From Porphyromonadaceae bacterium UBA7042 (GTDB lineage: Bacteria > Bacteroidota > Bacteroidia > Bacteroidales > Muribaculaceae): a DNA stretch of 64,000 bases. The position numbers and the translations under genes were made by a program. Shown here piece by piece: positions 35,421 through 43,819 of the stretch. The stretch is from positions 25,226-89,225 of the forward strand of contig DLAR01000102.1 of NCBI GenBank assembly GCA_002494015.1, written 5' to 3'. Below the pieces are notes generated by a model that saw only the letters and a program-made list of their open reading frames with translations, did not search any database and had not been told where the DNA came from. The stretch's first letter is position 1. Each line of letters begins with the position of its first letter.

Positions 35421-35801
35421 ATGAAAAAGCGACTTACCGAAAAAGAGGAGGAACTGATGCAGTTCTTTTGGGACAATGGGCCTCTCTTTGTCCGCGAGAT
35501 TGTCGGGATGTATCCCGAGCCGCGTCCACATTTCAACACTGTGTCGACATTTGTGAGGATGCTTGAAGGGAAGGGATTCGTCGGGCACGAGACCGTCGGC
35601 AATTCCAACCGCTATCACGCGGTCGTAAGCCGCGAGGATTACAGCGGCATGACCCTGCGCGGGGTCGTCGACCGTTATTTCGGGTCATCACTCACCGGCG
35701 TGGTCAGCACTCTTTTCAAGCAAGAGAAACTTAGCGACGAGGAGGTGACCGACCTTATCAGCCGCGTTCTTGCCGCGCGAAATAAAAACGAAAACAAATA
35801 A
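35421..35801 (+). CDS. BlaI/MecI/CopY family transcriptional regulator
   Basis: This 126-residue winged-helix repressor has the family blocks LTEKEEELMQFFWDNGPLFVREIV and HFNTVSTFVRMLEGKGFVGHE, then a C-terminal dimerisation region (LTGVVSTLFKQEKLSDEEV). The M56 peptidase gene follows after 12 nt, forming the sensor-peptidase/repressor pair known from the BlaR-BlaI and MecR-MecI systems. Cleavage of the repressor on signal would relieve repression. The operator at 35353-35390 implies autoregulation. No beta-lactamase gene lies nearby, so the signal is unknown. Confidence 0.92.
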   Translation: MKKRLTEKEEELMQFFWDNGPLFVREIVGMYPEPRPHFNTVSTFVRMLEGKGFVGHETVGNSNRYHAVVSREDYSGMTLRGVVDRYFGSSLTGVVSTLFKQEKLSDEEVTDLISRVLAARNKNENK

Positions 35802-35813
35802 AATCTCTCTGTC

Positions 35814-37115
35814 ATGCTTATTTTTTCCATCTCTCTGACCGTGGCATTGTCGATACTCGCCATCGCCTACCATCTCGTTCTTCCCCGCGCAAAACAACCG
35901 GGGTTCAACCGCGCCATAATACTTGTTATCTATATAGCTGCTCTTTTCGCAATACCTGCGACAGTATTATTCAGCCATAATCCGAGTCAGGCAGGCGACG
36001 TAAATGCGGCAATCGAGGCAGGAGTCCCCGTGATGACCTTTGCCCCCGATTATGCCAATCATGTTTTAGACGATGCTGTCAAATGGATTGCATGGATTTA
36101 CCGGGGCGGCGTCGTGGCCATGACGTTGCGGCTGTTTATATCGCTCTGTGGTATCATGTATCTCGCCGCCACGGGGCGAGATGAAAAGCGGGGCGGGTTC
36201 ACGGTCATTTATCACGACCGCGATAACATGGTGCCGTTCAGCTGGGGACGGTGGGTATTCGTTCCCGCGACTACCGTTCCCGACGAGATTGAGACTATCC
36301 TCGCCCACGAGTGCGCCCACTTGTCCCACCGCCACTGGGTTGACCTGATTCTTGCCGAGGTTGTGACCATTATCGACTGGTACAATCCCGTGGCATGGAT
36401 GTTGCGGCAAGACCTGCTCGACCAGCATGAATATCAAGCCGATGCCGAGGTGATCGCCACCGGCGCGGATGCAACGGAATATCAATTGTTTTTAATAAAA
36501 AAGACTGTCGGCAACAGGTTCCACGCTCTCGCCAACAGTCTGAATCACAGTTCACTTAACAAACGTATAACTATGATGTTATCAAAGAAACCGGGCCGTG
36601 GCGCACAGGTGCGCGCACTGGCCATCGTGCCCGCAGCGGCACTCGCAGTCTTCTGTCTTTCAACCCCGCTCATGGCATCTCTCAACAGTACATTCTCAAC
36701 CGCCGAGGCCGTGACCGAGGTTTCGGGAAACAAAGTTAGTGAAAATTTGCCAAAACAGCAGACCGGCTCAGATGAGATTTATGATGTCGTAGACCAAGCT
36801 CCGGAATTTCCGGGTGGATATGCGGAATTATACAAGTGTCTCGCCAGTACTGTCGTTTACCCCGAATCGGCCATGAAAGAAGGGAAACAGGGCAACGTAG
36901 TCGTGAAATTTGTTGTCGACAAAAACGGGATAATACAAGACCCGACTATTTTACGCAGCGTCGACCCGGCTCTTGATGCCGAAGCACTGCGCGCTGTCAA
37001 GTCGATAGACGTAAAATTCATCCCGGGAAAGATGGACGGGAAAGCCGTGAACGTATATTTCGCGCTGCCAATCTCGTTTAAACTGGATAGCGGGAAGGAA
37101 TCCAAGGCAGAATAA
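35814..37115 (+). CDS. M56 (BlaR1-like) membrane metallopeptidase fused to TonB C-terminal domain
   Basis: This 433-residue protein has three or four transmembrane segments and a peptidase domain with the zinc motif in LAHECAHLSHRHWVD (HECAH takes the place of HExxH; the pattern H-E-x-x-H is kept). The third-ligand region is YQADAEV. After the final membrane segment (about residues 265-285), residues 320-430 form a TonB C-terminal domain (YPESAMKEGKQGNVVVKFVVDKNG). The combination is common in Bacteroidota and differs from BlaR1, which has a penicillin-binding sensor. The TonB domain may sense or energise an outer-membrane partner. A tandem 16-bp repeat sits at its stop. Confidence 0.9.
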   Translation: MLIFSISLTVALSILAIAYHLVLPRAKQPGFNRAIILVIYIAALFAIPATVLFSHNPSQAGDVNAAIEAGVPVMTFAPDYANHVLDDAVKWIAWIYRGGVVAMTLRLFISLCGIMYLAATGRDEKRGGFTVIYHDRDNMVPFSWGRWVFVPATTVPDEIETILAHECAHLSHRHWVDLILAEVVTIIDWYNPVAWMLRQDLLDQHEYQADAEVIATGADATEYQLFLIKKTVGNRFHALANSLNHSSLNKRITMMLSKKPGRGAQVRALAIVPAAALAVFCLSTPLMASLNSTFSTAEAVTEVSGNKVSENLPKQQTGSDEIYDVVDQAPEFPGGYAELYKCLASTVVYPESAMKEGKQGNVVVKFVVDKNGIIQDPTILRSVDPALDAEALRAVKSIDVKFIPGKMDGKAVNVYFALPISFKLDSGKESKAE

Positions 37116-37141
37116 CCGCAAGGCAGAATAACCGCAAGGCA
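37104..37141 (+). repeat. Tandem 16-bp repeat at the stop of the M56 gene
   Basis: AAGGCAGAATAACCGC occurs at 37104-37119 and again at 37120-37135, with the start of a third copy at 37136-37141. The first unit encodes the last residues and TAA of the peptidase. Confidence 0.85.
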
Positions 37142-37176
37142 CAAAATAATTAAAACAGAATCGCTGCCGTTACAAA

Positions 37177-37209
37177 AATCCCCCTCTCGCATCACGCGGG
37201 AGGGGGATT
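37177..37209. terminator. Bidirectional terminator between M56 and GH5 genes
   Basis: AATCCCCCTC (37177-37186) pairs with GAGGGGGATT (37200-37209), with CGC/GCG inside and ATCAC as the loop. Both converging genes end close to it. Confidence 0.8.
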
Positions 37210-37266
37210 AACCTAATTGTTATGTACCTTTTTTTACCTATCTTAGTGTTTCAGGGTGAAATGTTA

Positions 37267-39051
37267 TTATTTAGGTGCAGAGTTGTAAACTGTATCAAGG
37301 GTGTAGTCGGGACTGTCAGTGGTGAGGGCTTTGACCATGACGCTGATGACATCGCCGCCGTCGTCATAGAAGTTTCCGGTCGTGCGGTTGAAAAGACCTG
37401 AGCATTCACGCCCGGCACTTTGGACACCGTTGTCCCAGATGATGGGAGCAAGGCTGTTGTCATAAGCGGCCTTGGCAACATATTCCATATAATAGAGACG
37501 GAACTTGCGAGCGCGGTCGGTCGAGCGGTTGACGTTGCCCATCTCGCCGATATAGACCGGGATGCCGTTGTCGACATACTTGGTTTTCAGCATTGAGAAA
37601 ACGTCGCGCACATTCTGCTCGTCGCCCCAACTTTCCTTATCCTTGCCGGTGTGTCCCCATTCAGAGAACTTGGCATTGAGGGTATATTCGTTGGGGTCAT
37701 AGAAGTGAACGGCAACGATTGTCTTCTTGGCGGGGTCGGTCGGGAGCACGAGGTTTTCCATCGTCAGCGCAGGATTTGTGACATAACCGGGGACAGCGAC
37801 ATAACGGGTGGCATTGTTGCCGCCTGTGGCACGGACAGCGTCGACAAATGTCTGATTCCACTCGTTGAGTGTGCGGTATTGCTTGCCTCCGTCGTTGCGG
37901 TTGGCACCCCAACCCCATCCACCGTCATGGATTTCGTTGAACGACTCGAAAATGAGCCAAGGGCCTTTGTCCTTGAACCGCTCGGCAATCTGAGTCCATA
38001 TTGCGGTAATCTGTTTTTTAACCTCGGTATTCTTAGCCGCGTTATTGGCCGCGCCCTTGATGTCGAGCCAATGTGCGCCGTCGCCACCGTCATGATGGAT
38101 ATTGATTATGGCGTTGAGACCTGCATTTTCGGCATATCCGACAACCTCGGCCACGCGGTCGAGATAATCCTTATTAATAGTGTAGTCGGGAGCCGAGCCA
38201 AACTGGCCGAGCCAAGTCACGGGGATGCGGACAGTGCGGATTCCCGAGGCTGCTACAGCGTCAAAGAGTGTCTGCGATGCACGGGGGTTTCCCCAGCAGG
38301 TCTCGCTGGCCACGCCGTTGTTATGAGCGTCAAGCTGGTTTCCGAGATTCCAGCCGAGGCCGAGGGCGGCAGCTACCTCGCGGGGATCGCTGCTCGTGAT
38401 GTCACCAGTTGCGGCACCTGCTCCTGCGAGCTGGCTGACGGTCACAGTCTCGACAATATCGCCGAGGGTAAACGTGATTGAGCCGGTGCGTTCAACCGTG
38501 GCGCGGTTCTCGGCAACGGTAAAGTCAAACGCCATATCGGTCATAGCGGCACGGGATGCCGTAATCCACGAGTCGTTGACCGTGCAGGCGACGTCGCCGT
38601 TAGCTTTCAGTTTTACCTGAATGGCACCACCGGCAGCGGGAACGTTGTCAATCAACGTGTTTTCCACAATCACAGCGTCGGCTGCTGTCTGACGCACTGC
38701 AACCACAACAGAACGGGAACCGTGTTTAATGGTCAGTTTAGCCTCACGGTCGGCTGCGTCAGGGTTGGGGTCGGCAGAGACGGTGCAACGGAAAATAGAG
38801 ATTGAAGTGGTCGGTTCGATAACAGCCTTGCACCATCCGGCAGAGACTTCGGCCGTTGGAGCCGAAGAAGCCTTGATGTTAAACGGCGCGGCCTCACCGC
38901 CCGATTTTGCGACAATCACGCCATTGTTGACAATATTTTCAGGGACAACAAATTCAACATTGCCCTCGGAAGGGTTGTCATTGCCGGAACACGCGCTCAT
39001 GCACATTATTCCAAGCATGATGAAAAATAATCGTGATAATGTAGAGTTCAT
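37267..39051 (-). CDS. BACON-containing GH5 endoglucanase lipoprotein
   Basis: This 594-residue lipoprotein has a lipobox ending MCMSACSGND (Cys 21). Two BACON-type beta domains lie at about residues 30-125 and 130-210, where they would hold the enzyme away from the cell surface. The catalytic GH5 TIM barrel (residues 220-590) starts GLGWNLGNQLDAHN, with the acid/base in FESFNEIHDGG and the nucleophile in VYIGEMGNV. The layout fits subfamily 4-like endoglucanases or xyloglucanases of gut Bacteroidales. A -7 box TAACTTTG lies at 39106-39113 on the minus strand. No SusC/SusD neighbours are present. Confidence 0.93.
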   Translation of the reverse strand: MNSTLSRLFFIMLGIMCMSACSGNDNPSEGNVEFVVPENIVNNGVIVAKSGGEAAPFNIKASSAPTAEVSAGWCKAVIEPTTSISIFRCTVSADPNPDAADREAKLTIKHGSRSVVVAVRQTAADAVIVENTLIDNVPAAGGAIQVKLKANGDVACTVNDSWITASRAAMTDMAFDFTVAENRATVERTGSITFTLGDIVETVTVSQLAGAGAATGDITSSDPREVAAALGLGWNLGNQLDAHNNGVASETCWGNPRASQTLFDAVAASGIRTVRIPVTWLGQFGSAPDYTINKDYLDRVAEVVGYAENAGLNAIINIHHDGGDGAHWLDIKGAANNAAKNTEVKKQITAIWTQIAERFKDKGPWLIFESFNEIHDGGWGWGANRNDGGKQYRTLNEWNQTFVDAVRATGGNNATRYVAVPGYVTNPALTMENLVLPTDPAKKTIVAVHFYDPNEYTLNAKFSEWGHTGKDKESWGDEQNVRDVFSMLKTKYVDNGIPVYIGEMGNVNRSTDRARKFRLYYMEYVAKAAYDNSLAPIIWDNGVQSAGRECSGLFNRTTGNFYDDGGDVISVMVKALTTDSPDYTLDTVYNSAPK

Positions 39052-39105
39052 GATTCTTATCGTCTTAATCTATTAAGGTTAATTTAATTTTTCTTTACGA
39101 TATCG

Positions 39106-39113
39106 CAAAGTTA
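39106..39113 (-). promoter_or_regulatory. -7 element of the GH5 gene
   Basis: The minus strand reads TAACTTTG followed by C, 55 nt upstream of the ATG at 39051. The best upstream TTG is only 17 bp away, so the -33 is doubtful. Confidence 0.45.
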
Positions 39114-39353
39114 GCACATAGACCGCAAATCAACGGCATAAAATGTTATATCACGATAGCTAAAATGTTAACTTGGCTGCCATCTTGTTTATCTTTATGG
39201 TCAGTTGTGGTTTGTTTGCCTAATTTATTGCTCGATTAGCTAATTATTATTAATTGTAATGCCACCTGCTCAACCCTATCCTTCCTAAAAAGTTATAACA
39301 ATGAGCCGGAGACTGACTTCGCGCCCTAAAACAGTTTTACAATAAAAGAGATT

Positions 39354-40301
39354 ATGGAAAGAATTATCAAACTCGACGACCTGAAACAAGTGGTCAACGA
39401 GGCTTATGAGACCCAAAAGAAGAATCAAGCAGGCGAACCCGACCCGCTGGTAAAAGACATGAATGTCGGAGAATTTGGAATTTCCGTGCGTCTGACCGAC
39501 GGCCGGAAATTTGACGTGGGCCACACCCAGTCACAATTTGCCATCGGAGGAGGAATTGAACGCATACCTATCTCAATACAGCTTCTGACCCAAATGCCGG
39601 CCGAAGACCTACTGGGCAAACTCGGCTCGAAATGCGGATGCAAATGCAAGGGCAACGGTAACGAGATTCCCAAACCGCGTCCCGCCCACATACACCCTAA
39701 AGGAGTCAGAGCGATGAGCCTCGTAGAACCCACAGGCGACCCGGAAGGAAAAATGAAAGTTGTATCGGACATCATGACCGGACTGATGGGGTCATCTCCG
39801 GTCCTTGACGATGCTCTTTACAAGACCTCCACACAGAACAATGCCGCCGACAACGTCGTCAACCTGTTTGCCGAAGCCGGTTTTGAACTTTATGACTCGG
39901 CCGAATTGTCAATCGACCTTTTTACCCGCATCCACTCCATGCTTGCCACCACCGAGCAGCTGGCAGTGATGGGAGCGACTATCGCCGCCGACGGAGTCAA
40001 CCCCGTGACGAAGGAAATCGTCTTTGATGGCGCGCTCGCATCGACAGTCGAGGGACTGATTGCGGCCAAAGGACCGCGCCACATGGGAAAACCGTGGATG
40101 ATTCTCACCGGCACACCCGCTGCAAGCAGTTTCGGCGGCGGATTCCTCGCCATTCTCCCGGGCGTGGGTGCAATAGCCGCCTTCTCGCCCGAGCTCAACG
40201 AGGCCGGAGTCCCGGTAAAGGCCGCGCTTGCCGTCAAGTACATTCTCAACAAGCTGCAACTCAGCGCACTTTCAAGTGCAAAAGTCAAAGTCTCAGAATA
40301 A
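39354..40301 (+). CDS. Glutaminase-fold protein without catalytic residues
   Basis: This 315-residue protein aligns along its length with serine-dependent glutaminases (GlsA/YbaS/YneH). Blocks match in FGISVRLTDGRKF, LAVMGATIAADGVNPVTKEIV and FGGGFLAILPGVGAIAAFSPEL. The Ser-x-x-Lys of FSIQSISK is replaced by residues 62-69 FAIGGGIE, so both the nucleophile and the lysine are lost. The later PAKSGV is PAASSF, and the conserved tyrosines and NPFINAGA motif are also altered. A Cys cluster (Cys 94, 96 and 98) and HIH (112-114) form an insertion that could bind metal. Glutaminase activity is not expected; a structural or sensing role is inferred. Confidence 0.72.
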   Translation: MERIIKLDDLKQVVNEAYETQKKNQAGEPDPLVKDMNVGEFGISVRLTDGRKFDVGHTQSQFAIGGGIERIPISIQLLTQMPAEDLLGKLGSKCGCKCKGNGNEIPKPRPAHIHPKGVRAMSLVEPTGDPEGKMKVVSDIMTGLMGSSPVLDDALYKTSTQNNAADNVVNLFAEAGFELYDSAELSIDLFTRIHSMLATTEQLAVMGATIAADGVNPVTKEIVFDGALASTVEGLIAAKGPRHMGKPWMILTGTPAASSFGGGFLAILPGVGAIAAFSPELNEAGVPVKAALAVKYILNKLQLSALSSAKVKVSE

Positions 40302-40331
40302 TACACCTTTCATACCTTTAAAACATACCCC

Positions 40332-40374
40332 TGCCGTGCCGACCACGTCAAGCGTGATCGGGCACGGCATTTTG
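40332..40374 (+). terminator. Intrinsic terminator after glutaminase-like gene
   Basis: TGCCGTGCC (40332-40340) pairs perfectly with GGCACGGCA (40361-40369). An inner ACG/CGT pair forms and TTTTG follows. Confidence 0.8.
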
Positions 40375-40375
40375 A

Positions 40376-40407
40376 TTTGGATAATCGCCGGAAAAGGAGT
40401 AATTTTG
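40376..40407 (+). promoter_or_regulatory. Promoter of the epimerase-like and GT42-like genes
   Basis: TTTG at 40376-40379 and TAATTTTG at 40400-40407 are 20 bp apart. Transcription should start near 40414, yet no in-frame ATG follows for the epimerase-like gene. Confidence 0.7.
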
Positions 40408-40441
40408 CAGAAATTTAAAGACTTACGCCATCGAAACTCCT

Positions 40442-41155
40442 ATAAAACACAAGCTGCTGGTTACCTCGGCAGAACATTTTTTGACCAAATTCATTTTGGC
40501 CGAATATCCTGACAGCGACTGCCTGACCGGGACACAGGTCGGCGATTTCATGCCCGACACAATTGTCCACATAGCAGGATGCGGTCTCGACGATGCCGTT
40601 GCAGGACGCATGACCGCACAGGAAAAAGTGATAATCGTGCCGGAGGGGACTAAATTTGATGCAACCGTGCTGAACGGGAACAACGCTGTAATCAGCATTT
40701 TGAGACCGGCCCACATAATCGGGACTGGCATGGACGGAATCCCAAGACAGATTGTCAACGGAATTGCCCGCGGGACCTATTTTCATGTACAAGGAAATGA
40801 GGCAAGAATAAGCGTCGTACATGCCCTCGACGTTGCGCGGCTGACAAGGATAGTCGCTCCTGTCGGAGGCGAGTATCGTTTCAGCGACAACTGCAATCCC
40901 ACCGTGACAGAGCTGGCCGAGGCTCTTTCCGTGAGGGTCAACCACAAACGGATTCCCACATTGTCGCCCAAATGGGCGCAGATTGCATCCCGTTTCGGCG
41001 GATGGTTAGGGGGTGTTACCACCAATCTTTTAGCTACCCTGACAAGCGACAACACGGTTTCAAGCCCAACCGACCTCTCCACTCTCAAGGGTTTCGAGCC
41101 AAGAAATGTGGTCGACTACCTGTCGACCCACAAATATGACGAAAATGACATCTGA
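40442..41155 (+). CDS. Degenerate NAD-dependent epimerase/dehydratase-like protein with no ATG
   Basis: The frame open from 40403 reads IKHKLLVTSAEHFLTKFILAE, aligning with the first strand and helix of NAD(P)-dependent epimerases (normally KILVTGATGFLG). The Gly-rich GxxGxxG is replaced by TSAEHFL, so cofactor binding may be weak or lost. Later blocks such as ISILRPAHIIGTG and ISVVHALDVAR fit the family. The chain is short (about 237 residues). No ATG, GTG or TTG stands before the Rossmann strand; ATA 40442 is the codon at the expected start and was used here. The TTG at 40481 would delete the first strand. It overlaps the next gene. Confidence 0.55.
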   Translation: MKHKLLVTSAEHFLTKFILAEYPDSDCLTGTQVGDFMPDTIVHIAGCGLDDAVAGRMTAQEKVIIVPEGTKFDATVLNGNNAVISILRPAHIIGTGMDGIPRQIVNGIARGTYFHVQGNEARISVVHALDVARLTRIVAPVGGEYRFSDNCNPTVTELAEALSVRVNHKRIPTLSPKWAQIASRFGGWLGGVTTNLLATLTSDNTVSSPTDLSTLKGFEPRNVVDYLSTHKYDENDI

Positions 41156-41987
41156 TTCTATTGCCGATTTCATGTCGCGACTGGGTTCTTCGATAAAGAG
41201 CCTTGTCAAAATCGCCCTGTACTCGCGCCGCTGCTCCATCAGGAAGGCTGCGGGAGAGAACGAACGGATTATAATCCTCGGCAACGGGCCCTCTCTCGAC
41301 GGAACCATTAAAAACGACCTTTCCAAACTGCAAGCCTCGCCGTCGCTTGCAGTCAACTTCGCGGCAAATGCCGACGAGTTCCAGGTCCTTGCCCCGCGAT
41401 ATTATGTCCTCGCCGACCCCCATTTTTTCAACGGCAGAAACGACCCTAATGTAAAGCGGCTGCACGACAATATCAATCGAAAAGTCAACTGGGAAATGAC
41501 ACTGTTTGTGCCGTCACGGTACCGCAAGGCAATGGACTGGCTTAACAATCCCGAAGTCGGCGTGGAATATTTCAATCCGATAGGAGCCGAAGGTTTCAGA
41601 TGGCTCACCGACATCGCCTACCGCACCGGCCGCGGGATGCCGCGGCCCCGGAACGTCCTGATTCCTTCAATCATGATTGCGATTCTGCTCGGTTATAAAG
41701 AAATCTATCTCGCCGGAGCCGACCACTCATGGATGAAAACAATCAGCGTCGATGACTGTAACAGGGTAATATCGGTGCAGCCACATTTCTATAAAGACAA
41801 CGACGACGAAAAGAACCGTGTCGCAACTACCTACATGAACTACCGCCTGCATGACATCGTCCACAGCTTTTATGTCGCATTCAAAGCCTATCACGAAATT
41901 GCCGCATACTCGGCAACGCACAACATACACATATATAATGCCACCCCCGGCAGCTTTATTGACGCATTTGAGCGTCGCCGTCTATAG
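41136..41987 (+). CDS. GT42 (Cst-II-like) / DUF115-like putative glycosyltransferase
   Basis: This 283-residue protein carries IIILGNGPSLDGT (residues about 45-57) and IAILLGYKEIYLAGADHSW. Both closely resemble the nucleotide-sugar loops of Campylobacter-type sialyltransferases (AGNGPSL and ALGYKEIYLSG). The end, DIVHSFYVAFKAYHEI followed by IHIYNATPGSFIDAF, also recalls the catalytic His-Ser region and C-terminus of that family. DUF115/MptE-like proteins share the motif and remain an alternative. A surface glycan or lipid A substrate is plausible. ATGs at 41136 and 41145 are possible starts, both overlapping the upstream gene. Confidence 0.65.
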   Translation: MTKMTSDSIADFMSRLGSSIKSLVKIALYSRRCSIRKAAGENERIIILGNGPSLDGTIKNDLSKLQASPSLAVNFAANADEFQVLAPRYYVLADPHFFNGRNDPNVKRLHDNINRKVNWEMTLFVPSRYRKAMDWLNNPEVGVEYFNPIGAEGFRWLTDIAYRTGRGMPRPRNVLIPSIMIAILLGYKEIYLAGADHSWMKTISVDDCNRVISVQPHFYKDNDDEKNRVATTYMNYRLHDIVHSFYVAFKAYHEIAAYSATHNIHIYNATPGSFIDAFERRRL

Positions 41988-42016
41988 AGTCACGGCAAAA
42001 CATCCACAACAAAATA

Positions 42017-42059
42017 AAAGAGAGCCGCTTCTCACGAAGCAGCTCTCTTTTTATTTTTA
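42017..42059 (+). terminator. Intrinsic terminator
   Basis: AAAGAGAGC, then GCTTC/GAAGC, pairs with GCTCTCTTT around TCAC, with one mismatch, and is followed by TTATTTTT. Confidence 0.9.
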
Positions 42060-42514
42060 AAACACTTAGCATAATACACGATTATCTTCACACATCGGTG
42101 CGTCTTCTGCACCTTTATTCTAACATTAATACTAACCCTGATACTAATTGTCTCTTAGAAATTGAACCTAAATATAAGCAAATCCATTAACTGATTAAAT
42201 TTTACACATTGCAAATTTACAATACAGCGGAACAATATTTAGACGAGTTTAAATTCATTCTAAAAATATTTACATTTATATTTTATCTATCAGATTAATT
42301 ATAAACACATTACATACACAAGAGTCGCAATATGCATCTAAATACAAATATTGGATAAAAATCATATTTTAAGTCAAAATATAACATTTGAACCATCGTT
42401 TTCATGACAATAAGACCCGTGATTTGTTAACAGCGCCGTTTCTTCCGCTCAACATTTTCAGCCTAATCAACGTTATTTTTATCAAACAAAGATTTATTAA
42501 CAGACGACAACATT
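42060..42514. other. Long AT-rich spacer before the porin gene
   Basis: This 455-bp stretch is markedly AT-rich compared with the surrounding sequence and has no credible ORF on either strand. I found no complete -33/-7 pair, no long palindrome and no tRNA. It may hold regulatory sites for the porin gene or be a remnant of a lost insertion. Confidence 0.5.
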
Positions 42515-43819
42515 ATGCGCCCGGAATTTAATATTATCGCATTATTGATACTTGCCGCAACATTTACCGGCCAAGTAAATGCTTCCATTGTCTCGGAACG
42601 AACCGACTCGCTCGCGGCCGACCATAAATATCTCTTTTTCGGAGAAGGAGAGAATCCGTCATCAGACTCGATTACAGGATTGATATATAACTTTTACTAC
42701 GACCAGTTCAGGCAGTTCCAAGACCCGGCCGCCCCGTATTTTCTATTTATGAGCCGCGATGCCAACCTCGCAATGGGCATCGGCGGGACAGTGCGCATGC
42801 GCGGATATTATGACTGGGGAGGCTCTATCAACGCCCCGGCTTTTGCCCCAATACTTATCCAGACAACTCCGGATCCGCTCCACGAGCGGTTGTTAGGGAC
42901 GACTCCGGCAGGAACGGCATTGTTTTTCCGCGTAATCGGCCGAAACAAAAGCAATATTACCTACCAATTGTATATCGAGGCTAATTTCGGAGGCTATCAG
43001 ATGCGCGATTTCAAATTAAAAAAAGCCTACGCCATAATAAATGACTGGACAATCGGCTATGCCTCGTCGACATTTGGTGACGGCAACGCAGTACCGCCGA
43101 CAATCGATTCCAACGGCCCCACGATGAAAATGACCGGGACAGCAGTTCTCGTCAGATGGATGCACAGTTTCCGCAATCGCTTTACAGTGGCGGCATCGGT
43201 GGAAAGTCCCGAGATGACTGTTCAGGAAAACGGCACCACGACTGCGGCCCGCAGCCAGTATCTCCCCAACGTGGCTGCCTTCCTACAATATGGGTGGAGC
43301 CGCGAGGAGCACGTCCGCCTCTCGGCCATAACCCGCTTTCTACCCTATCGCGACCTGCTAAACAACCGCAATCACCAAATTGTTGGCTGGGGGCTTAACC
43401 TCAGCGCGATATACAATCCGCTGCCTCAACTGACGCTGTACCTGTCGGGAAACATCGGCCGCTCCTATTCCAACTACGGCGGCGACATGATGCTGGGGTA
43501 TTATGACTTGGTAGAGGACGTCAACCGCCCCGGCCGCCTGAACAGTGTTCCCGGCTACGGATATTTCGTCGGCATCAGATATGATTTCAGCCACAGCGTG
43601 TTTGCGTCAACGACCTTTGCCCAAGGACGTTATCTCCCGACGGCCGACATTCCGGGCAGCGATTACAAATATGGACTCTACAGCGCGACAAACGTCTTCT
43701 GGAACATGACCCCGCGCATCATGATCGGTGCGGAATTCAACCTCGGCAAACGTCAGAACTTCGACCGCGCCCACGGCTGGGCCCGCCGCATCGGAGCCGT
43801 CGCCCAGTTCTCGTTCTAA
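42515..43819 (+). CDS. DcaP-like outer membrane porin
   Basis: This 434-residue protein has a signal peptide (residues 1-23) and alternating hydrophobic/polar beta strands through to a C-terminal phenylalanine (VAQFSF), as in outer membrane barrels. Blocks such as LAMGIGGTVRMRGYYDWGG, SSTFGDGNAVPPTID and FLQYGWSREEHVRLSAI resemble the DcaP/porin group reported in Bacteroidota. It would let small, probably acidic, solutes cross the outer membrane. It stands alone behind a 455-bp AT-rich spacer. Its stop codon region overlaps the acyltransferase gene tail by 4 nt on the other strand. Confidence 0.8.
   Translation: MRPEFNIIALLILAATFTGQVNASIVSERTDSLAADHKYLFFGEGENPSSDSITGLIYNFYYDQFRQFQDPAAPYFLFMSRDANLAMGIGGTVRMRGYYDWGGSINAPAFAPILIQTTPDPLHERLLGTTPAGTALFFRVIGRNKSNITYQLYIEANFGGYQMRDFKLKKAYAIINDWTIGYASSTFGDGNAVPPTIDSNGPTMKMTGTAVLVRWMHSFRNRFTVAASVESPEMTVQENGTTTAARSQYLPNVAAFLQYGWSREEHVRLSAITRFLPYRDLLNNRNHQIVGWGLNLSAIYNPLPQLTLYLSGNIGRSYSNYGGDMMLGYYDLVEDVNRPGRLNSVPGYGYFVGIRYDFSHSVFASTTFAQGRYLPTADIPGSDYKYGLYSATNVFWNMTPRIMIGAEFNLGKRQNFDRAHGWARRIGAVAQFSF

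Noticed and set aside
35421..37115. Beta-lactam resistance locus
   Set aside because: The BlaI and M56 genes are present but there is no penicillin-binding sensor domain and no beta-lactamase gene nearby.
42060..42514. Non-coding RNA gene in the AT-rich spacer
   Set aside because: No stable long hairpin, conserved RNA motif or promoter-terminator pair was recognised.
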